Source: an uncultured Sutterella sp.
GTDB lineage: Bacteria > Pseudomonadota > Gammaproteobacteria > Burkholderiales > Burkholderiaceae_F
DNA: 19,439 nt
Assembly: GCA_900538905.1 (NCBI GenBank)
Contig: UPZS01000043.1
Coordinates: 1-19,439 of the forward strand
Reading direction: 5' to 3'
Both the position numbers and the translations under genes were made by a program. Under the pieces are notes generated by a model. The model worked only from the letters and a program-made list of their open reading frames with translations, made no database searches and was not told the origin of the DNA. Of this stretch, positions 6,861-14,398 are shown in pieces. How positions within the stretch are numbered: position 1 is the stretch's first letter; every line of letters begins with the position of its first letter.

Positions 6861-6898
6861 GGGGTGTCTTCAGTCTCAGTTCTTCGCAAAAGCCCCTT

Positions 6899-7801
6899 AT
6901 GTTCGACGCTTCGCTCGAGTCCGCAGCTCAAATCATTGCCCGACATGCACCGCATCACGGTGTATTTCCCACATTGGTTCCCGGACTGACGCTCTATCGC
7001 ATTGAATCCAATGCATATATTGAACGCACAGCCGGCGAAATCATGACAACTTTCATTGTGCATGGTCGTAAAACCACGGCGATCGGCGGGAAGATGCTGG
7101 AGTACGGTGCCGGGGAAAGTCTGGTGTGCGGCATTGCTTCGCCGAGTGAATTTCACACTCTCGATGCTTCGAGAGACAATCCCTTTCTTGCGCTTTCCGT
7201 GTCGCTCGATGCGTCGATTTTGATGGAATACGCCGATGCCCTGTACGATCGCCATCAATCCGGACAATTGTCAGAAATGCCCGGCGGTGTATTCGTCATT
7301 TGTCCGGACGAGGATTTGCGAGACGTGTTCCTGCGACTGCTGAAAATACTGGACCGTCCCAAACTGATTGCGGTGCGTGCGCCGTTGATACTAAGAGAAC
7401 TGCATGCTTTGCTTCTGGATTCATCTTGCGGAGCAGAACTCAGAGCACTTGCGAGTGCCGGATCCGAAGGCCATGCCGTTTTAAAAACCGTCAGTTGGAT
7501 CCGACGCAACTATGCGACAGATTGTTCGGTGGAAGAGCTGGCAAGGAAAACCAACATGTCAAATGCAACGTTCCACCGAAAATTTCGACAAGTCACCGGT
7601 TTTTCGCCCGTTCAGTTTCGCAAACGTGTCAGGCTGTTTGAAGCTCGCCGTCTATTGGTCGCTCGCGAAACAAACGTCACCTCGGCGGCCTTTGCCGTCG
7701 GCTACGAAAGCCTGGCTCAGTTCGTTCGGGACTATAAGGAACTTTTCGGCTTACCTCCGCTGCGTGACATCAAGCAGCTTCACAACGCCTCAGACGATTG
7801 A
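6899..7801 (+). CDS. AraC-family transcriptional regulator
   Basis: A 300-residue regulator with an N-terminal ligand-sensing cupin-type domain of the AraC_N type (PF06719; about 20-170, with GLTLYRIES and GRKTTAIGGK) and a C-terminal AraC DNA-binding domain with two helix-turn-helix motifs. The first is at about 211-237 (VEELARKTNMSNATFHRKFR), the second at about 260-284 (VTSAAFAVGYESLAQF). The layout resembles YqhC-like regulators that control NAD(P)H-dependent detoxification genes. It is transcribed divergently from the flavodoxin-fold gene, so it most likely senses a compound handled by that operon and activates it. The ATG at 6899 lacks a clear Shine-Dalgarno, so the exact start is less certain than the frame. 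No DNA-binding site was identified. Confidence 0.92.
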   Translation: MFDASLESAAQIIARHAPHHGVFPTLVPGLTLYRIESNAYIERTAGEIMTTFIVHGRKTTAIGGKMLEYGAGESLVCGIASPSEFHTLDASRDNPFLALSVSLDASILMEYADALYDRHQSGQLSEMPGGVFVICPDEDLRDVFLRLLKILDRPKLIAVRAPLILRELHALLLDSSCGAELRALASAGSEGHAVLKTVSWIRRNYATDCSVEELARKTNMSNATFHRKFRQVTGFSPVQFRKRVRLFEARRLLVARETNVTSAAFAVGYESLAQFVRDYKELFGLPPLRDIKQLHNASDD

Positions 7802-7914
7802 GCAGCTGACCGGAAATCAATAGGACAACAAGGTTTCCCGGATCGCATCCCGAACAATCTCCAAACCGCTCTTTGCTCCGAGTAGTTTGTGCCGAATGCC
7901 GGGCAAGTCCTTCC

Positions 7915-8856
7915 TCAGCGGCGAGCCCTCATCAGCTCAGCAATCTGAACAATATCCGAGGGCAACGTTCTGCAGCAGCCCCCCAGACAAACGGCTCCCA
8001 TAGCTTTCCATTTGGACACGAAGTCGGCCCAGCCCGGCCCCGAGACCGGATGATGCCAGGTCTTTGTCGTCGGATCATACGTTTCACCCGAATTGGGATA
8101 AACGATCATTGGCTTGTCTGTGACGGACGAAATGCGCTGCAATGCTTCAGCCACCATTTCACGCTTGACGCAGTTGACGCCGACGGCGTCAACCAACGGA
8201 TGCTTGCCGCACACTTCGGCAGCCTCTTCGATCGGCGTTCCGTCAGAGATATGACCGCTGTCCTTCAATGTAAAGGTTACCCAGGCAGTCATGTCGAGCT
8301 CTTCCATCATCGAGAGAATGACCCTGACCTCGTCGAGCCTTGCCTGCGTCTCAACGGCGAAAAAATCCGCTCCGGCTTCTGCCAGAGCCTTCATGCGCAA
8401 TTGGTGAAAGGCACGGTATTGACCGTCCGAAAGGTGATAGTCGCCCGTATATTCGGCACCGTTGGCAAGATAAGCACCATAAGGGCCGACGGCACCCGCG
8501 ATCAAAAGAGTTTTCGGCTCTCGTTCCGGATGACGAATCAAAAAATCATCGCGAGCTTCACGAGCCAGCGTCACAGATTGAGCGATAAGGCCATATGCTT
8601 TCTGAGAGTCAATTCCGCGCTCTTTAAATCCAGCCTCGGTCGCTTGGTAGCTTGCGGTAATGGCAACGTTGGCTCCCGCTTCGAAATAATCAGCGTGCAC
8701 CTGCCGAATCTTGTCCGGTTCTTCAATGAGTACGCGCGCACTCCAGAGCTTGTCGTTGAGGTCACAACCTGCCTTTTCAAGTGCTGTGGACATGGCGCCG
8801 TCAATCACGACGGAACCGCTCTGACGGATTAAATCGGCTAAAAGGTGCTGCGCCAT
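7915..8856 (-). CDS. mmuM: Homocysteine S-methyltransferase
   Basis: A 313-residue cytoplasmic enzyme that transfers a methyl group from S-methylmethionine (or S-adenosylmethionine) to homocysteine, giving methionine. The N-terminal DGAMSTALE (19-27) and the zinc ligands Cys229 (in GVNC) and Cys294-Cys295 (in GGCC) are the hallmarks of the homocysteine-binding barrel (PF02574). TASYQATEAGF (67-77) and NSGETYD (255-261) are also typical of MmuM. I chose the ATG at 8854-8856 because GGGAGGA precedes it by seven bases; the frame opens 14 codons earlier without family similarity. The usual permease partner MmuP is not next to it. The closest neighbour is a divergent orphan binding protein. It ends facing the AraC-type gene with 113 bases between them. 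Confidence 0.94.
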   Translation of the reverse strand: MAQHLLADLIRQSGSVVIDGAMSTALEKAGCDLNDKLWSARVLIEEPDKIRQVHADYFEAGANVAITASYQATEAGFKERGIDSQKAYGLIAQSVTLAREARDDFLIRHPEREPKTLLIAGAVGPYGAYLANGAEYTGDYHLSDGQYRAFHQLRMKALAEAGADFFAVETQARLDEVRVILSMMEELDMTAWVTFTLKDSGHISDGTPIEEAAEVCGKHPLVDAVGVNCVKREMVAEALQRISSVTDKPMIVYPNSGETYDPTTKTWHHPVSGPGWADFVSKWKAMGAVCLGGCCRTLPSDIVQIAELMRARR

Positions 8857-9078
8857 TTGGTTTCCTCCCGGGTTGCGTTGTGGCAAAGAGCTTAACAAAA
8901 ATACAGATCACCGGAAGCAGTATCTCAGTTGATACGACTGCGAAGAATTGTGTTGTGCCGATGCTTTGGCGCTGATTGCTTTCAGTCGGCTGATTTGATG
9001 CAAATCGCAATACCTACACGGGAGTTTGCCCGGTGGTTGGCTCCTTCAACACAAATCACCTTAAAATTCTAAATTTAT

Positions 9079-9096
9079 TACCGCAATTTCGCGGTA
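9079..9096. promoter_or_regulatory. Inverted repeat at the start of the GlnH-like gene
   Basis: TACCGC and GCGGTA form a perfect 6-bp inverted repeat around AATTTC, ending three bases before the ATG at 9100. As RNA it would cover the translation start region; as DNA it could be an operator. If translation begins at the ATG at 9127, it lies wholly in the leader. Confidence 0.3.
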
Positions 9097-9099
9097 TGG

Positions 9100-9906
9100 A
9101 TGAACACCGGATTCCTGAAACCAGCAATGCAGAAAAGAACCTTTTTATCCGTCGTGACGGCCGCAGCTGCGCTGTCTGTTGTTCCTGCTTGGGCAAATCA
9201 ACATCCTAAACGCACGCTGATTGTCGGCATGGACGCGACTTATCCGCCTTTTGGTTCTCAGGATTCCGAGACGCGCCAGTATGTGGGCTACGACGTTGAC
9301 ATCATTCGTGCGATCGGCAGGGCCGAAGGCTTTGATGTAGAAGTGAGGAACCTCGCCTTTGACGGTCTGATACCTGCTTTGAAGACCGGCAACATCGACA
9401 TTGCCATCAACGACATCACGATTACGCCCGAGCGTGCAAAAAGCGTCGATTTCTCCAACCGCTACTACATTGCCGGACTAGGCATTGTCGTCAATGCCGA
9501 CAATACGACGATCACCAAGGCCGAAGACCTCGAAGGCAAGCGTTTGGCCGTTTCGATCGGATCGACCGGCGAAGCCGCTGCCCGCAAGGTCAAAAACGCC
9601 GAGGTGCGAGTCTTCAACCAGCTCACAGAGTGCTATCTGGAACTTCGCAACCGCGGAGTGGACGCCGTGCTCAACGACATCCCGACCAACGACTACTATG
9701 TTGTTACCGCCGGCCGCGGCAAGGTCAAAGCGTTGCCGGTGGCTCTGACCCGTGAAGACCTGGGCATTGCCGTCAAGAAGGGCAACAAGGAGCTTCTCAA
9801 GCGCATCAACCACGGTCTAGCCACCATCAAGCAAAACGGTGAGTTTGCGAAAATCTTTGAGAAGTGGTTCGGCCGTCAGCCTGAAGTTGAGCTGCTCAGT
9901 GACTGA
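9100..9906 (+). CDS. Orphan amino-acid ABC transporter substrate-binding protein (GlnH-like)
   Basis: A periplasmic family 3 solute-binding protein of 268 residues (259 if it starts at the ATG at 9127, which gives a more usual signal peptide, MQKRTFLSVVTAAAALSVVPAWA). It has a Sec leader cut near AWA-N and no lipobox. The mature sequence follows E. coli GlnH closely: VGMDATYPPFG, YVGYDVDI, FDGLIPALKTGNIDIAINDITITPER-type segment, GSTGEAAARK, and a C-terminal NGEFAKIFEKWFG. Glutamine or another polar amino acid is the likely ligand. No permease or ATPase gene is adjacent, so it must work with components encoded elsewhere. Neither start has a strong ribosome-binding site. The gene converges with the Cys-rich FeoB-associated gene, with 33 bases between stops. 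Confidence 0.88.
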   Translation: MNTGFLKPAMQKRTFLSVVTAAAALSVVPAWANQHPKRTLIVGMDATYPPFGSQDSETRQYVGYDVDIIRAIGRAEGFDVEVRNLAFDGLIPALKTGNIDIAINDITITPERAKSVDFSNRYYIAGLGIVVNADNTTITKAEDLEGKRLAVSIGSTGEAAARKVKNAEVRVFNQLTECYLELRNRGVDAVLNDIPTNDYYVVTAGRGKVKALPVALTREDLGIAVKKGNKELLKRINHGLATIKQNGEFAKIFEKWFGRQPEVELLSD

Positions 9907-9939
9907 GTCGCAACCGCACGAAAACAAACGATTGGGCGG

Positions 9940-10101
9940 TTAAGTCCGGCACTTGGTGCAACCTGACTTTGCGCATGCGGTTTTGTTGCACCCGTTGCAG
10001 CCGCCGCAACACCCCGGGTGCTTACCTTTAAAGATGCGCAGCACAGCCAAAGCAAATGCGACGGCGATTACAAAAAGGACAATCCAACTGGCGGCATTCA
10101 C
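9940..10101 (-). CDS. Small Cys-rich FeoB-associated membrane protein
   Basis: A 53-residue protein starting at a GTG with a strong AAGGAGG ribosome-binding site. It has one transmembrane helix (about 5-22, SWIVLFVIAVAFALAVL) and a cysteine-rich tail with seven cysteines (31, 32, 35, 38, 43, 48 and 51). This matches the FeoB-associated Cys-rich membrane protein family (PF12669), which lies next to feoB in many bacteria, mostly Firmicutes. Its role is unproven; binding or passing on ferrous iron, or helping the FeoB complex, has been proposed. The start is 14 bases after the feoAB stop, so they are co-transcribed. A much longer open frame exists but overlaps feoAB out of frame and was rejected. 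Confidence 0.88.
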   Translation of the reverse strand: MNAASWIVLFVIAVAFALAVLRIFKGKHPGCCGGCNGCNKTACAKSGCTKCRT

Positions 10102-10115
10102 AGCGCTCCTCCTTT

Positions 10116-12473
10116 TTAGCTCAGGCCGAGCAAGCTGCCGCCCGTATAGACCATAAAGGCCACAACCCAGGCCACCGCACATTGGAAAACGGCAACGCCC
10201 GTTGCCCAGAGACCTCCCAGCTCTCGCTTGATCGTCGCGATGCAAGCCACACAGGGCGTATAGAGCAGACAGAAGACCAACAAACTGATTGCAGTCAGGC
10301 CGTTTAATGCCGTTGTCAATGCTTCAGTAGAACCAAATGTCACCGAAAGGCTGCTCACGACGCTTTCCTTGGCCATAAACCCGCTTATCAAGGCGGTGCT
10401 GATGCGCCAATCACCGAACCCCAACGGTTCGAACAAAGGTGAGATCCAGCCCGAAACGACAGCCAACATGGAAAGCTGAGGATCTTCAACGGGATTGATG
10501 CGGAAATCAAATGACTGCAGGAACCAGATGACGATGGTTGCTACAAAAATGACGGTAAAGGCGCGCTGCAGAAAATCCTTGGCCTTGTCCCACAAAAGCA
10601 AAGCAACATTGCGTGCACCGGGCAGGCGATAGTTTGGAAGCTCCATGACAAACGGCATGGCTTCCCCTTTAAACATAGTTCGCCGCATGACTAGACCGAG
10701 TGCAATAGCCGTAATAATGCCGAGCAAGTACAGCCCGATCATTACCCACGCACCTTGGCCGGGGAAAAAGGCCGCCACAAAAAATGCGTAGATCGGAAGC
10801 TTTGCCGAGCAGCTCATAAAGGGTGTCAGCAGAATTGTCATTTTGCGGTCGCGTTCGGACGGCAACGTACGACTTGCCATCACGGCGGGCACCGTGCACC
10901 CGAAACCGATCAACATCGGCACGATGCTGCGCCCCGACAGACCAATGCGTCTCAGAAAGACATCCATCACAAACGCGACGCGGGCCATGTAGCCGCTGTC
11001 TTCAAGGAAGGACAGGAAGAAAAAGAGGACGACAATGGTCGGTACGAAACTCACAACGCTGCCCACACCATTGAAGATGCCGTCGATGATGAGCGAATGA
11101 ATTGACTCATTGACACTGAGGTTCGTGAGCAACGCATCAACCTTGTCGGTTGCCAAACCGATGAGCCAGTCAAGGCCGTCGGTAAGCCACGCGCCGACAA
11201 CATTGAACGTCATCCAGAACACCAAAGCCATGATGGCGACAAAGGCCGGAATGGCGGTGTATTTGCCGGTCAGAATGCGGTCGATTTCAAGGCTTCGCAG
11301 ATGTTCTTTGCTGGTGTGAGGCTTAACGACGGTTTGCGCACAGACGTTGTCAATGAAACTGAAGCGCATGTCGGCGATGGCTGCGGCTCGATCCAGCCCT
11401 CGTTCGGCTTCAAGCTGCTTAAGGATGTGTTCGATCGTGCGCTTTTCATTAACGTCAAGATGAAGCTGTTCGGTTATGAGCGCATCGCCCTCGGCGATTT
11501 TGCTTGCGGCAAAACGAAGCGGAATGCCGGCTTGCTGAGCATGATCCTCAATGAGAAACATCAGGCTGTGCAGACAGCGATGTACCGCCCCGCCATGATC
11601 GTCAGTCGAACAGAAATCGTGGACTGCCGGCGTCTCGACAAAGCGAGCGGCATGCAGAGCGTGTTCAACGAGCTCTTCAATGCCCTCTCCTCGGCTCGCG
11701 GAGATCGGCACAACCGGAATTCCCAGCATCGCTTCCATTTCATTGACGCGAACGGAACCGCCGTTGGCAGCCACCTCATCCATCATGTTCAAGGCCAGAA
11801 CCATGGGACGGCCGAGTTCCATGAGCTGCAGCGTGAGATACATGTTGCGCTCGATGTTGGTGGCGTCGACGATGTTGATGATGACGTTGGGGTCTTCGCG
11901 AAGGATAAACTCGCGCGAGACGATTTCTTCGTTGGTGTATGGAGAAAGTGAGTAGATGCCGGGCAAATCGGTTACGAGCGCTTCTTCATGGCCGACAATT
12001 CGTCCGTCTTTTCGGTCAACCGTAACGCCGGGAAAATTACCGACGTGCTGGTTCGACCCGGTCAATTTGTTAAAAAGCGTTGTCTTGCCGCAGTTTTGAT
12101 TGCCAACGAGCGCGATCCGAACGGTCTCGGCCGTCATCAGAGGTTGCTCACGCTTGATCACTTGATTTTTACCGGCTTCTGCGTAGCCGGGGTGATCCAT
12201 TTCTATCGGCTTGGGGTGCGTTTGTTTTGCCGGCTCCCCTTTGCGGACATTCTTCACAAAAATCTCATTGGCTTCGGCTACGCGCAGAGTAAGTTCATAA
12301 CTGCGGATTCGGACCTCAATGGGATCTCCCATCGGTGCTCGCTTGATTAGGGTTACCGTGGCCTGAGGGATCAGCCCCATGTCCAAAAAATGTTGGCGAA
12401 GCGCGCCTCTGCCACCGACCACTTCTACGGTAGCGGATTGGCCGACGTCAAGTTGATTGAGTGTGATAGTCAT
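10116..12473 (-). CDS. feoB: FeoA-FeoB fusion ferrous iron transporter
   Basis: A 785-residue protein joining a FeoA-like SH3 domain (about 1-75, with GQSATVEVVGG, LRQHFLDMGLIP and PIEVRIRSYELTLR) through a charged linker (about 76-112) to a full FeoB. The G-protein domain shows G1 GNQNCGKT (124-131), the G2 threonine in GNFPGVTVDRK (145-155), G3 DLPG (169-172), G4 NMMD (229-232) and G5 SAS (258-260). The C-terminal half has many membrane helices with two Gate-type segments, including CTVPAVMASR and PFMSCSAKLPIYAFF. It imports Fe2+ across the inner membrane, important under anaerobic conditions. The FeoB start at M113 has no ribosome-binding site, supporting a true fusion. It is followed by the Cys-rich protein; the diheme cytochrome is divergent. 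Confidence 0.95.
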   Translation of the reverse strand: MTITLNQLDVGQSATVEVVGGRGALRQHFLDMGLIPQATVTLIKRAPMGDPIEVRIRSYELTLRVAEANEIFVKNVRKGEPAKQTHPKPIEMDHPGYAEAGKNQVIKREQPLMTAETVRIALVGNQNCGKTTLFNKLTGSNQHVGNFPGVTVDRKDGRIVGHEEALVTDLPGIYSLSPYTNEEIVSREFILREDPNVIINIVDATNIERNMYLTLQLMELGRPMVLALNMMDEVAANGGSVRVNEMEAMLGIPVVPISASRGEGIEELVEHALHAARFVETPAVHDFCSTDDHGGAVHRCLHSLMFLIEDHAQQAGIPLRFAASKIAEGDALITEQLHLDVNEKRTIEHILKQLEAERGLDRAAAIADMRFSFIDNVCAQTVVKPHTSKEHLRSLEIDRILTGKYTAIPAFVAIMALVFWMTFNVVGAWLTDGLDWLIGLATDKVDALLTNLSVNESIHSLIIDGIFNGVGSVVSFVPTIVVLFFFLSFLEDSGYMARVAFVMDVFLRRIGLSGRSIVPMLIGFGCTVPAVMASRTLPSERDRKMTILLTPFMSCSAKLPIYAFFVAAFFPGQGAWVMIGLYLLGIITAIALGLVMRRTMFKGEAMPFVMELPNYRLPGARNVALLLWDKAKDFLQRAFTVIFVATIVIWFLQSFDFRINPVEDPQLSMLAVVSGWISPLFEPLGFGDWRISTALISGFMAKESVVSSLSVTFGSTEALTTALNGLTAISLLVFCLLYTPCVACIATIKRELGGLWATGVAVFQCAVAWVVAFMVYTGGSLLGLS

Positions 12474-12587
12474 TCGTATTGATTCTCCGGGGAGTCGCCA
12501 TTTTAGTTTGTGCTTTCGCGACTGTCGAAAAAAACGCCCGAGAGAATTTGCTGAGAAAAATTTTTACAGAAAAAAAGAAAATTGCTG

Positions 12588-12597
12588 GAACTAGTTC
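12588..12597. promoter_or_regulatory. Short perfect palindrome between feoAB and the cytochrome c gene
   Basis: GAACTAGTTC is a perfect 10-bp palindrome in the AT-rich 248-base divergent region. It is a possible operator. It does not match the FNR (TTGAT-N4-ATCAA) or Fur consensus, and neither was found elsewhere in this gap. Confidence 0.2.
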
Positions 12598-12646
12598 AAG
12601 CGGCGTATTGCGCGAACCTTAAAATCATATTAAAAATTCACCCGCA

Positions 12647-12673
12647 GAATTTCTCGTGCCTGACGAGAAGTTC
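12647..12673 (+). promoter_or_regulatory. Strong hairpin in the leader of the diheme cytochrome c gene
   Basis: GAATTTCTCGT and ACGAGAAGTTC pair as an 11-bp stem (one G-U pair) around a five-base loop, about 49 bases before the ATG. No T-run follows, so it is not a standard terminator. It may stabilise the mRNA 5' end, or be a regulator-binding site. Confidence 0.4.
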
Positions 12674-12721
12674 ATCAGAATTTACTAACGTAAAAAACAC
12701 CCCGATAAAAAGGAGAATAAG

Positions 12722-13006
12722 ATGAGCAAGTTCACGGTTTCCTGCGTTGTTGCAGCCGCTTCCATGATGATCTGCGCCGCCGCCCAGGCCGCTGGCGGCA
12801 TGCCCTCCAAGATCCCGCATCCGATTGATGCCTACAAGATCACCGACGCCAACAACCCCTGCGTTATGTGCCACGGCGATCAGTCCAAGATGGGCGCCGC
12901 CAAGGTGAAGGGCCAGCCGATGGCTATGCCGGCCGACCACTGGGTTAAGGGCGAAAAGAAGGCTGACCCGATGCACAACAACTGCACGATGTGCCACAAG
13001 AACTAA
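12722..13006 (+). CDS. Small periplasmic diheme cytochrome c, NapB-like
   Basis: A 94-residue exported protein with a signal peptide (cut near AQA, about residue 23) and two heme c attachment motifs, CVMCH (47-51) and CTMCH (88-92). Before the first heme, IPHPIDAYKITDANNPC is close to the NapB segment that carries a distal heme ligand. After it, PMAMPADHW resembles the NapB second-ligand segment, so H33 and H73 are good candidates for the sixth ligands. True NapB is about 150 residues, so this is a shortened relative. It probably carries electrons in the periplasm to a reductase, but no nitrate reductase genes are here. An AAGGAG site precedes the ATG and a terminator follows, so it is a one-gene transcript. 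Confidence 0.9.
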   Translation: MSKFTVSCVVAAASMMICAAAQAAGGMPSKIPHPIDAYKITDANNPCVMCHGDQSKMGAAKVKGQPMAMPADHWVKGEKKADPMHNNCTMCHKN

Positions 13007-13029
13007 TTTCTTGACGCACTCTGCTTGAA

Positions 13030-13068
13030 CAAAGGGCTGCTTGAACGATCAGGCAGCCTTTGTTTTTT
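13030..13068 (+). terminator. Rho-independent terminator after the diheme cytochrome c gene
   Basis: CAAAGG-G-CTGC pairs with GCAGCCTTTG (one bulged base) around a loop of about 13 bases and is followed by TTTTTT at 13063-13068. It starts about 23 bases after the cytochrome stop. Confidence 0.85.
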
Positions 13069-13132
13069 AGCGTACTCAGATGCAAGCTGGTCCTAACTAG
13101 CCCGCCCATCTGACTACGTGGTCAATTCATGG

Positions 13133-14314
13133 CTACTTCGTGCCAAGCGCATACAACGCGTAACGCACAAACATATTGCAAGCCACGAGCAGCCCCTCTT
13201 CGTCGATGTCGAAATATCCGTTGTGGTTGGGCCGATCGGTCCCCGGCTTGTTGCTGTGTGTACCGAAGTAAACGAATGCCCCCTTGCAGTGCGGCAGATA
13301 ATCGGCAAAATCTTCGGCCATCATGGACTTGGGATAGTCCGTGACGATGTTTTCGGCACCCACAATTTCCTGTGCGACGAGCTTGGCTTCTTTTGTCGCA
13401 TCCGCGTCGTTGATCAAGGGGTTGGAATAGTTCTTGATGACGATGCTTGCGTTGGCGCCGAGCATCTCGGCTGTTTTTTCGACGATGTCCGTAAGCCGCC
13501 GATTTGTAGCTTCACGTACTTCGGGCAAAAATGTGCGTACCGTCCCTTCCAGTACGGCTTCTTCGGCAACGATGTTGTACTGCGTACCGGCCCAGGCCTT
13601 GCCGATTCCGACGACGGCAGACTCCATCGGATCGGTGCTGCGCGCAACGATGCTCTGCACGGCTACCACGATCTGGGAAGCCACGTAAAGAGCATCCACG
13701 CCTTTGTGCGGCATGGAGACGTGAGCTCCTTTGCCCTTCACTTCGATGCGGAAAAAGTCGCAGCTTGCGTTGAGAGGTCCGGCAACGATACCTACTTGGC
13801 CGACGTTGAGCGTGTTGGTGACATGCTGCCCGTAGATGCGATCTACCCCTTCGAGCAAACCTGCCGCGACGAATTGACGTGCCCCCTGCCCGATTTCCTC
13901 GGCCTGCTGGAAGAAGAAGCGCACTTCCCCCGCAAAGTCGTTTTCCATTGACTTCAGAATGCGTGCGGCAGCTAGCAACGTTGCCGTGTGGCCGTCGTGG
14001 CCGCAGGCGTGGCAAAAGCCCGGATTCTGAGAGGAGTACTCGCAGTTTTTGAGGTCATCCATGCCGAGCGCGTCCATGTCGGCCCTTAGCGCCACGATTT
14101 TCGTTTTACCCTCAACCGTTTTTTTACCGACCACACGAGCATATACACCCGTTTCACCCACACGGGTGTGCTCGATGCCGACTTTGTCTAGTTCTTCCTC
14201 AATCCGAACCGAGGTCTTGAATTCCTTCAGACTCACTTCCGGATGCGCATGAAAATAACGACGCATGCCGACGATGTAGTCCTTCTGTTCCAGAACACAA
14301 GTATCGATAGCCAT
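13133..14314 (-). CDS. M20-family amidohydrolase (N-acyl amino acid / hippurate hydrolase-like)
   Basis: A 393-residue cytoplasmic metallohydrolase of the M20D type (HipO, AbgB, IAA-amino-acid hydrolase group), which splits an amide bond between an acyl or aryl group and an amino acid. Family motifs are RRYFHAHPE (18-26), LRADMDALGM (76-85), the metal-binding CHACGHDGH (101-109, with C104 and H106), the catalytic and metal-binding pair E139-E140 in QQAEEIGQGA, H164 in GQHV, and H364 in PNHNGYFDIDEE. The dimerisation domain lies at about 185-300 (GKGAHVSMPHKGVDA). It is complete. The start at ATG 14312-14314 follows AAGG at a somewhat long distance. It lies downstream of metQ with a candidate terminator in the 84-base gap, so it may be only partly co-transcribed. 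The actual acyl-amino-acid substrate is unknown. Confidence 0.92.
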   Translation of the reverse strand: MAIDTCVLEQKDYIVGMRRYFHAHPEVSLKEFKTSVRIEEELDKVGIEHTRVGETGVYARVVGKKTVEGKTKIVALRADMDALGMDDLKNCEYSSQNPGFCHACGHDGHTATLLAAARILKSMENDFAGEVRFFFQQAEEIGQGARQFVAAGLLEGVDRIYGQHVTNTLNVGQVGIVAGPLNASCDFFRIEVKGKGAHVSMPHKGVDALYVASQIVVAVQSIVARSTDPMESAVVGIGKAWAGTQYNIVAEEAVLEGTVRTFLPEVREATNRRLTDIVEKTAEMLGANASIVIKNYSNPLINDADATKEAKLVAQEIVGAENIVTDYPKSMMAEDFADYLPHCKGAFVYFGTHSNKPGTDRPNHNGYFDIDEEGLLVACNMFVRYALYALGTK

Positions 14315-14342
14315 TTATGATGCCTTCTCTGCTTCAACGAAA

Positions 14343-14379
14343 AGCCGGCAGTCGGTCTCTAAGGCCATTGCTGCCGGCT
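14343..14379 (-). terminator. Candidate intrinsic terminator between metQ and the amidohydrolase gene
   Basis: Read on the minus strand, a perfect 9-bp GC-rich stem (AGCCGGCAG / CTGCCGGCT) with a 19-base loop is followed by only four T residues. It lies 20 bases after metQ. The short T-run suggests partial termination, which would lower expression of the amidohydrolase relative to metNIQ. Confidence 0.5.
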
Positions 14380-14398
14380 GCGGCGGTCAGTCCGCCGA

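Noticed and set aside
7817..7930. Minus-strand open frame of about 35-40 codons just after mmuM, with a plausible amphipathic helix near its end (GLEIVRDAIRETLLSY)
   Set aside because: It has no ATG or GTG start with a ribosome-binding site, partly overlaps mmuM in another frame and matches no family I can name. It could be a gene remnant, but the support is too thin.
9912..9941. AACCGC / GCGGTT inverted repeat between the GlnH-like and Cys-rich genes
   Set aside because: The stem is six bases with an 18-base loop and no T-run, so I do not call it a terminator.
9940..10245. Longer 101-residue version of the Cys-rich protein
   Set aside because: The extra N-terminus is out-of-frame translation of the feoAB end. 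The GTG at 10101 has a strong ribosome-binding site and gives the usual family length.
12474..12721. FNR or Fur box controlling feoAB and the cytochrome c gene
   Set aside because: Expected from function, but no sequence close to either consensus is visible in the gap.
13021..13046. Direct repeat CTGCTTGAAC (two copies, 16-base period)
   Set aside because: Only two copies, lying within the terminator region of the cytochrome gene; probably chance or a small duplication.
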